From Motiliproteus sp047622605 (GTDB lineage: Bacteria; Pseudomonadota; Gammaproteobacteria; Pseudomonadales; Balneatricaceae), in NCBI GenBank assembly GCA_047622605.1, contig JBLHND010000069.1, forward strand, positions 1 through 16,757: a stretch of 16,757 bases of DNA, in the 5' to 3' direction. Shown piece after piece: positions 7,162-13,800 of this stretch. The position numbers and the translations under genes are program-made. Numbering within the stretch: the first letter of the stretch is position 1; every line of letters begins with the position of its first letter. The notes under the pieces were generated by a model. That model was not told where the DNA came from. It saw only the letters and a list, made by a program, of their open reading frames with translations, and did not search any database.

Positions 7162-7972
7162 CAGTCGACATCCTGAGGTTCTGTGTTTGCTGCTGCCGCC
7201 AAAGGTGGGCGGAATAGCCCAGGGATATACCGGTCAGCGCGGCGGCGATCAGCCCCAGTTTATGTGGCAGTTGCCAGGTTGCCAAGGCCATCAAGCCCGA
7301 GCTGATAACGCAGATCCACATAGGGCCATTCCAGCGTCCCTGACTGCGCAGGTAAGGAACGACCATCCCGATAAAGGTCACCGACATGGCAAAATCCAGT
7401 CCCCAGCCCGTCATATCGGGGAAGGCGCCTCCCAGCGCGACACCGAGCCCGGTACAGAGTTGCCAGTTGCCATACATGGCCAGCGCCGATCCCAGATAAC
7501 ACCAGTGGTTGAGAGCCTGCTGCTGCGGGTTCAGCGGCTTTTTGAGCATGCGGTTGGAGACTGCAGCGAAGGTTTCGTCGGTCAGAAAGAAGGCCATTGG
7601 GATGCGCCAGCGCTGCGGCAGATGCCGAACTTTATCGACCAGTGCGGCGGAATAGAGCAGGTGGCGCAGGTTGACGACAAAGGTGGTGGCGATGATCACC
7701 CCGATGCCAGCACCGCTGGCCAGCAGCCCTAGGGCGATAAACTGAGCGGAGCCGGCAAAGACGATCAGCGACATGGCTAGAGTTCCGGCCAGCGACAGGC
7801 CGCTGGGGCCTGCCAGGGTGCCGAACAGGATGGCGACCGGGATGGCGCCGACGATCAGTGGCAGGGTGGCTTGGGCGCCCTCCCGCATCGCCTGGCGTTT
7901 TTCGCGGGCCCTGGGCTTAGCCGTGGATGGCACTGCTTGTGACAATGGCACTTTCCCTGTGATAATAAGCAC
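7154..7972 (-). CDS. azlC: AzlC family permease, large subunit of branched-chain amino acid exporter
   Basis: AzlC (YgaZ type) forms the main membrane part of the export pair with AzlD. The protein has seven or eight hydrophobic segments and the family landmarks GAQATLPLIVGAIPVAILFG, FAGSAQFIALGLL, VVNLRHLLYSAAL and FFLTDETFA. The true start is unclear. The longest frame uses GTG 7972, but this codon lies inside a palindrome (7967-7989) and has no ribosome site. AGGG near 7955 would fit TTG 7945 or GTG 7951, and ATG 7888 gives the shortest form (MREGAQATLPL). The family core begins at about residue 29 of the longest form. Substrates such as valine, isoleucine or methionine are inferred from the family only. 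Confidence 0.88.
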   Translation of the reverse strand: MLIITGKVPLSQAVPSTAKPRAREKRQAMREGAQATLPLIVGAIPVAILFGTLAGPSGLSLAGTLAMSLIVFAGSAQFIALGLLASGAGIGVIIATTFVVNLRHLLYSAALVDKVRHLPQRWRIPMAFFLTDETFAAVSNRMLKKPLNPQQQALNHWCYLGSALAMYGNWQLCTGLGVALGGAFPDMTGWGLDFAMSVTFIGMVVPYLRSQGRWNGPMWICVISSGLMALATWQLPHKLGLIAAALTGISLGYSAHLWRQQQTQNLRMSTDE

Positions 7973-7989
7973 TTTTATAATAAGTGCTT
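7967..7989. promoter_or_regulatory. Palindrome at the azlC 5' end, probable operator
   Basis: AAGCACTT and AAGTGCTT face each other across TTATAAT with no mismatch. The AT-rich spacer resembles a -10 element, so the palindrome could straddle the azlC promoter. Its position over the furthest upstream GTG argues that azlC translation starts further downstream. Confidence 0.45.
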
Positions 7990-8140
7990 GAATACTAATG
8001 ATTGCTTTAGCTGCCGAGCGTCCAATGCCGGGATTTCAGAGTGCACCCTCTGGAGGGCCCCCGCCAATGCGCGTGGTATGATGCCTGTAGTCTCCCCCCT
8101 AATGCTCTCGATAATGGGCCTAATTTGAAGATTTGCAACG

Positions 8141-8527
8141 ATGCTGACTAAAATTTTGGTCACCGCGCTGGTGATTATTGGCTGTTTTCTCTTTCTTCGC
8201 TTCAAGCATAATCATCCGGCGCAGCGGCTGCGGGTGATCGAGGTGGAGCCTGAGTCGCCGGCCTTGTACCGGTCCCCGGTTCGCATGCTGGCGCTGGGGT
8301 TGTGTGTGTTCTCCTTGCTGGCGTCGGCCGCCTTTGTGGGCTGGAACTGGCTGGATAATCAGACCCTGCTGCAGGTACGGGTGACCAGCGCCCTGAGTGG
8401 CGAGTCGGCTACTTACCAGGTCTATAAGGGGGATATAGAGGGGCGCAGTTTTATCACGACCTATGGTCAGCAGGTGATTATCGCCGACAACGAACGGATG
8501 GAGATCGACGAGGTTAGAGAACCTTGA
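8141..8527 (+). CDS. Unknown two-helix membrane protein
   Basis: I do not recognise this 128-residue protein. It has a hydrophobic N-terminal helix (about residues 4-20), a basic loop (RFKHNHPAQRLR), a second membrane helix (about 49-70, MLALGLCVFSLLASAAFVGW) and a soluble C-terminal part (VRVTSALSGESATYQVYKGD, ending EIDEVREP). The positive charges just after helix 1 suggest a hairpin with the loop in the cytoplasm and the C-terminal domain outside, in the periplasm. The C-terminal part looks beta-rich. The gene is divergent from azlC and lies 76 bases before arfB on the same strand, so it probably shares arfB's transcript. The ribosome site is weak. Confidence 0.72.
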   Translation: MLTKILVTALVIIGCFLFLRFKHNHPAQRLRVIEVEPESPALYRSPVRMLALGLCVFSLLASAAFVGWNWLDNQTLLQVRVTSALSGESATYQVYKGDIEGRSFITTYGQQVIIADNERMEIDEVREP

Positions 8528-8607
8528 GCCTGGCTATCGGTCATGCCATTGTTCTGACCGACATCAAGGTAGAACTAATGACGATCAACGAGGCCCGGTC
8601 ACGATGA
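8524..8607 (+). pseudogene. Degenerate second copy of the arfB start, forming a short leader frame
   Basis: From TTG 8524 the frame reads LSLAIGHAIVLTDIKVEL and stops at TGA 8605-8607. Its first 21 codons align without gaps to the first 21 codons of arfB 80 bases downstream: 44 of 63 bases and 10 of 21 residues are identical, including an exact 14-base match (8543-8556 and 8623-8636). The TTG overlaps the stop of the membrane gene (TTGA) and the TGA overlaps the arfB ATG (ATGA). The copy is therefore either a decayed tandem duplication or a translated leader coupled to arfB. GAGG at 8510-8513 is ten bases before the TTG. Confidence 0.5.
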
Positions 8608-9023
8608 ATCTGCCTATCTGTAATGCCATTGTTCTGGGTGATGACGAGATCGAACTCACGGCGATTCGGGCTCAGGGTGCGGGGGGGCAAAATGTTAACA
8701 AGGTGTCCTCGGCGATCCATCTGCGGTTCGATATCAGCGCCTCCTCGTTGCCGGATTTTTATAAGGAGCGTTTACTAGAGCTGGCCGATAAGCGTATTAC
8801 CAAGCAGGGGGTGATCGTCCTCAAGGGTCAGCAACACCGTACCCAGGAAAAGAATCGTGAGGATGTGCTGCAGCGTCTCGCCGAGCTGATTCGCAGCGCC
8901 GGTCAGGTGGATAAGAAGCGGGTGCCGACCAAACCCAGTCGCAGCTCGCAGCGCAAGCGCCTGGACAGCAAGACTCAGCACAGCAAGACCAAGTCGTTGC
9001 GGGGCCGGGTCAACGACGATTAG
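8604..9023 (+). CDS. arfB: ArfB (YaeJ) alternative ribosome-rescue peptidyl-tRNA hydrolase
   Basis: ArfB enters the A site of ribosomes stalled on mRNA without a stop codon and hydrolyses the peptidyl-tRNA, a backup to trans-translation. The catalytic GGQ is at residues 27-29 within RAQGAGGQNVNKV, one residue from its place in E. coli YaeJ. The rest of the release-factor-like domain follows (SSAIHLRFDISASSLP, KRITKQGVIVLKGQQHRTQE). The protein ends in the diagnostic strongly basic tail (about residues 103-135, many Lys, Arg and Ser) that lies in the mRNA channel. Its 139 residues are the normal family length, and the absence of a codon-recognition domain separates it from RF1/RF2. ATG 8604 has GAGG ten bases upstream. 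Seven G at 8681-8687 encode the A-G-G part of the motif. Confidence 0.93.
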   Translation: MNLPICNAIVLGDDEIELTAIRAQGAGGQNVNKVSSAIHLRFDISASSLPDFYKERLLELADKRITKQGVIVLKGQQHRTQEKNREDVLQRLAELIRSAGQVDKKRVPTKPSRSSQRKRLDSKTQHSKTKSLRGRVNDD

Positions 9024-9088
9024 CAGCCTCTAAACCTCTGATGGGGCTTCAGGCCGTCAGACGGCCAGGGCAGATGGAGTCTTGATGA

Positions 9089-9122
9089 CGGCCGCTGAGC
9101 GGCCGCCATAGACGTGTTTTTG
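9089..9122 (+). terminator. Candidate terminator after arfB
   Basis: CGGCCGC and GCGGCCG pair across a three-base TGA loop (9089-9105), and a five-to-six T run follows at 9117-9122. The 11-base gap between stem and T-run is longer than ideal. A second small hairpin (GGCCG/CGGCC, 9052-9066) precedes it. Since tpsB ends just beyond on the other strand, the GC-rich stem may serve both genes. Confidence 0.4.
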
Positions 9123-9162
9123 AGCAGACACCGGCGATCTGACAGCCGATCCTAGGACTCAA

Positions 9163-10848
9163 TTAAAATTGGGTGCTCAACTGCGCCCTAAGCTGGGGAT
9201 CGTTGCTGTGCGTGGCGGGCTCGGACTGGGGTTGTCCGCCGGTGGTGCGCCAGGCCACCGAGGTCTTGATTAACATCCGGTCATATTGAGCATTCAGCCC
9301 GATACCGGCACCGGCGAGATGGCGGGTATTGTCACCCGCGGCGAATACGTTCCGATTGATCCGCACCAAACCTTCGTCATAAAACGCGATGCCTTGCAGC
9401 TGCTCCGTTAATTGATGACGCGCTTCCAGATTAACGATCCAGCCCTGGTCGCCACCGGCTTCACCCTGCGGATAAGCCCTGACGCCGTTGGCGCCGCCGA
9501 GGTAAAGCTTCTCTGAGGAGTTCAGGTTTTTGCTGGCGTACTGGCCTGACAGGGCAATAAGTATCGAATTTTTGGCCGTCAGGCGTTGCAAACGGCTCAG
9601 GTTGAAATTGAGTTTACTAAAGCTGCCGTTGCTGTTGGCCGAGCCGGCACCGCGGTCTTGCGCCAGGGAGGCGTCGTCCATGCTGAGCGTGCCGGTGACC
9701 AATGCGCCCTCAAACGAGGTAATGCCGCCGCCGAATAAGCCGTCCTGATGGTTCCCAGCCATGCCGAGACTTCCCAGGCGGACTCTTTTATCGAGGGTGG
9801 CGACCTGTACATCGGTCAGCTCTTTTTGCTCCAATGTGAGCGTACCGTACAGGTTAGTGGCCTGGCTGCGGATCAACGGATAGGTTGCGTAGAGGCTGGC
9901 GCTGCTGGCGCTGCCGCTAAGTTCGGCCGCGTTAAACATAAATTTATAGTGGGTGTCTGAATAAGCGCCCCCGAGTTTAAACCCGTTGCCGCCGATGGGC
10001 AGTTGGTACGCCACTCGGGCATACGTCAGGTTGTCATCGCTACTGAGGGCACGAATCGTTAGCTGGTCACCCCTGTTTAAAGGGCTGTTGATGGCCAGGG
10101 CGGCGCCCAGGCGGTACTCACCGGTGTAGTAGCTGCCGTAATTATCGAGTTCAACCGTGCCGCTATAGGCGTTAGCCGGATCCAGCTCGATCAGCAGGTC
10201 CGACGTGCCCACGCTGGCACCGGGCTGTAGCGAGGCCCGGGCACCGCCAACACCAGGGGTGTCGCTGAGCAGTAACACGGCGCGATCTATCGGGGCCGCC
10301 TGCAGGGGCTGGCCGCTGTGCAAGCTCGCCAGCAGGGCGTCGGCCCGGGCATTCGACAAGCGCGACTCGTTGTTCAGCGCTTGTGCGCCGATGATGCCTT
10401 CGAGCACGCTGATCTGAATGACGCCGCCCTTTAGGTCTTGCACGGGCAGATAAGCGCGGGCCACCACGTAACCGCGGTCGTGATAAAAGCGGGTGATGCG
10501 TGCAACGCCAGCGTTGATCTCGGAAAAGTTATGTTCGCTGCCGATTAAATCGGCCACCAGGGCGGTCAGCTCGGTGTTGCCAAACACGCTGTTGCCACTG
10601 ATATTGATGGCTTGAATATTAATCTTAACGTCACTGTTGGCGCCGGTTTGATCGGGAGCAGCATCCTTGATTTTGAGCGGTATAGCGGTACCGGATTGAG
10701 TCAGCACCGGCTGCTTAGTAAGCTCCTGACTGATTTGGCCGGCGTCGGGTTGCACGGGAGCCGCTATCGCGGCGGCGCTGACGAATACACTCAGCGTCAG
10801 CCCAGAGAGCAGTTGCGAGTATGAATGGCGTGGGTAAGAGACGTTCAT
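9163..10848 (-). CDS. Two-partner secretion transporter TpsB (FhaC/ShlB family)
   Basis: TpsB proteins are outer-membrane Omp85-type barrels that recognise the TPS domain of their exoprotein partner in the periplasm and move it across the outer membrane. This 561-residue protein has a signal peptide (VFVSAAAIAA, cleavage near residue 30). A POTRA domain follows at about 76-155 (ISGNSVFGNTELTALVADLI, then RGYVVARAYLPVQDL and GGVIQISVLEG). The remainder is a barrel with the conserved extracellular-loop motif VRAYPQGE (456-463) and a terminal Phe, the usual barrel-assembly signal. The start follows the stop of tpsA by one base, with AGGGG nine bases upstream inside tpsA, so translation is coupled. 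The conserved tyrosine/glycine of the loop motif is replaced by AY here, a known variant. Confidence 0.93.
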   Translation of the reverse strand: MNVSYPRHSYSQLLSGLTLSVFVSAAAIAAPVQPDAGQISQELTKQPVLTQSGTAIPLKIKDAAPDQTGANSDVKINIQAINISGNSVFGNTELTALVADLIGSEHNFSEINAGVARITRFYHDRGYVVARAYLPVQDLKGGVIQISVLEGIIGAQALNNESRLSNARADALLASLHSGQPLQAAPIDRAVLLLSDTPGVGGARASLQPGASVGTSDLLIELDPANAYSGTVELDNYGSYYTGEYRLGAALAINSPLNRGDQLTIRALSSDDNLTYARVAYQLPIGGNGFKLGGAYSDTHYKFMFNAAELSGSASSASLYATYPLIRSQATNLYGTLTLEQKELTDVQVATLDKRVRLGSLGMAGNHQDGLFGGGITSFEGALVTGTLSMDDASLAQDRGAGSANSNGSFSKLNFNLSRLQRLTAKNSILIALSGQYASKNLNSSEKLYLGGANGVRAYPQGEAGGDQGWIVNLEARHQLTEQLQGIAFYDEGLVRINRNVFAAGDNTRHLAGAGIGLNAQYDRMLIKTSVAWRTTGGQPQSEPATHSNDPQLRAQLSTQF

Positions 10849-10849
10849 G

Positions 10850-13800
10850 TTATTCGACCCCTGAACTAGCAGCGTCTGTTTTTAAAGAGGCCAGGATATT
10901 GTTTGGCAGCTTGATACCGCCCTTAAGCAGTCGGTAGGTCCTAACCAGCGCGTTAGACGATGCGCCTGGGACTTCGCTAGACGATTGTGTTTCATCAGCC
11001 TCTAGTTCAGCCTCTAGTTCAGCCTCTAGTTCAGAGACATGGACCCGCTTTCCGGCTGGATGACGTGGCTTGAATAAGGCTTCCACTGCGGCATCTTTGG
11101 CAGCGAGGACTTCGGTGAGTGCCGAGGTACCCGTTGACGTACCCGTTGAAGTACCGGGATCCTCGGGTTTCGTTGCTGCCGCTATGACCGTACCCAGTAA
11201 GGTTTTAACGCCTGTTCCGGTGTCAACAGCGCCAGCCGCGCCAAACCGAATCACCGGTTCACCGGGCAAACGATCGGCAGCAACCACGCCCGCATGTGTA
11301 CTGCCGGCAGTGGCGCTAAAGTCACCGTTAGCGGTGGTGATGGCGCTGTTTAAGTTGATAGTGCGGCCCGCTTCCAACGTGAGCTTCCCACCGGTATCGC
11401 CCGTCACGGTTATGTCTTGATTGACGGTAATGTCATTGCTTGCCTGCAAGCTGACCGCGGTGCCGCGGGCCAGGGTGGCGCCAATCGCGGATGCATTAAA
11501 GGTCAGGGTTTGCCCCGTGCCATTGGCAAAGCTCAGGTCGCCCGGAGTGCCGATCAGCACCTGGCCGGTAGAGTCAGCGTACCTTTCGCTGGCCACCAGG
11601 TAATTACCATTGCTCAAGGCGGTGATGCCACTGCCGCCTATACTGTCACCCCTGATCGTGCCGACCAAGCTGTTGCTGGTGCTTACCTCGCCTACAGAGG
11701 CCTGGCTGCCGTTAACCCAGGTCACAGCGCTTAGTTGGCCGCCCCATTCGGTGCTGCGCACCACATAATTGCCATTGTTCAAGGCGGTGACAAGACGGTT
11801 GCCGTAACCGGCATAACCCATGTTAGTGCCGACCAGGCTGTTGCTAGCGCTTACCTCACCCACAAATGCCTGGCTGCCGTCGACCCAGGTCACTGCGCCG
11901 CTGCGGTCGTCCCAGTTGGGGCTGCCCACCACATAGTTGCCGTCGCTCAAGGCGGTGACATGGCCGCTGCCGACGAAGTCACCCCCGTTGCCCCCGTTGA
12001 TGCCGACCAGGCTGTTGCTGGCGCTTACCGTACCTACAATACTCTGGCCGCCTTCGACCCAGGTCACCGCACCTTTGTAGCCACCCCAATAGGGGCTGCT
12101 CACCACATAGTTGCCGTTGCTCAAGACGGTGATACCATTGAGGCCACTGCTATTCGTATAGCCGATCAGGTCCATCGCATTGGCGCCGACCAAGCTGTTG
12201 CTGGCGCTTACCGTACCTACAATAGGCTTGCCGCCCTCGACCCAGGTCACAGCGCCTTTGTTGCCGCCCCAAGAGGGGCTGCTCACCACATAGTTGCCGT
12301 TGCTCAAGGCGGTGACGCCACCGGAGCCGACATAGTCATACTGGGTGCCAACCAAGCTGTTGCTGGATTCGACGTAACCCACAACAGTACCGTCGCTGCC
12401 ATTGCCCCAGGTCACTGCGCCCCCGGTCCAGTAGAGGCTGCCCACCACATAATTGCCGTCGCTTAAGGCGGTGATACCGGTGCTGCTAACCTGGTGATCC
12501 ATCTCATCGCCGATCAGGCTGTTAGAGCCGCTGACCACCCCGTGGCTACCCGTGCTGCCATCACCCCAGGTCGCCGCGCCCTGATCGCCGCCCCAGGAAC
12601 TGCTACCCACCACATAGTTGCCGTTGCTTAACGCGGTGACGCCATCGCTACCGACGTTGTCAGACCCTGACTTGCCGATCCAGCTGTTCTGTTCACTTAT
12701 CGGACCGACCAACGCCTGGCTGCCGTCGCCCCAGGTCGCTGCGCCCCTTCTGCCGTTCCAACTTTCGCTGACAACCACATAGTTGCCATTGTTTAGTAAG
12801 GCGGTGACACCCCCTGAACCGACATTGTCACCCGCTTGAGTGCCGACCAGGCTGTTCAGAGCGGTTACCGTACCGACCCTGGCCTGGCTGCCATCGACCC
12901 AGGTCACGGCGCCCCAGCTACTGCTCCAATTGGGGCTGAGGACCACATAGTTGCCGTTGCTCAAGGCGGTGACTCCACCCGAGCCCATGCCGGAACCGGC
13001 TTGATCGCCGACCAAACTGTTCTCAACACTGACCGCAGCGCTGATACCGGTGCTGCCGTTGCCCCAGGTTACGGCGCCGGCTGAAACGACTGCGCCGACT
13101 GGGTTGTTCCAGCGGGGGCTTACCACCACATAGTTGCCGTTGCTCAAGGCGGTGATGCCTACTGTGCCGGTGCCGGATTGGCCGCCACCCACAGAATCAT
13201 ACGCGCTGGTGCCGTGTAAGGTAGACAGCAGCGCGCCTGAATTGGAGTCGTATAGGTAGACAGCGCCGGCTTGGTTCGCACCGAAGTCATCGCCCCAACT
13301 GCTGACGGCAATGTTACCGTTTTCGGTGAACACGCCATTCGTGGTGGTGCCGAGCACGACGGTCGCTCCACCAAAGTAATTATTGGCTGCCGCATGCGGG
13401 TCTAGCAACGCATAAGCGGCGGGGCCCGCAGCGGCGTCAATGATGATGTTGGCAGGGTCCAGCAACAGGGTGCCGCCCACGCCCGCATTGGCGCTGCCGG
13501 CATAGGTGAGCGTGCCTTTGCTGGACACTTCAATTGCGCCGGCCTGGTCGGCACTGATATCGCCAAAATAATCGGTTTGGCTGTCTGACCACACCACCAC
13601 TTTGCCCTGACCGCCATCAGCCTTCAGGCGGGTGGCGCCGTTGATAAGGGTGATTTGGGCGTTTAGCACATCGGCATTGCCGCCATGAACATCGCCACCA
13701 ACCAGGAGGGTGCCGCCTTGGGTGCTGCCAGAAGCGTCAAGCTCGGCGGCGGCCAACACCACGCGGTTGCCCAACACCGCGATGCTGCCGCCGGTGCTGC

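Noticed and set aside
7121..7732. Plus-strand 203-codon open frame opposite azlC
   Set aside because: Low-complexity His/Gln/Gly-rich shadow of the azlC frame, without a ribosome site.
11735..12466. A 243-codon plus-strand open frame with internal repeats, opposite tpsA
   Set aside because: It is the complement of the tpsA repeat array: the periodic sequence keeps the opposite frame open. It has no independent start signal or family features.
11590..13330. Regularly spaced repeats resembling a CRISPR array
   Set aside because: The units are 160-182 bp, diverged, fully coding in frame and lack 24-40-bp identical repeats with unique spacers.
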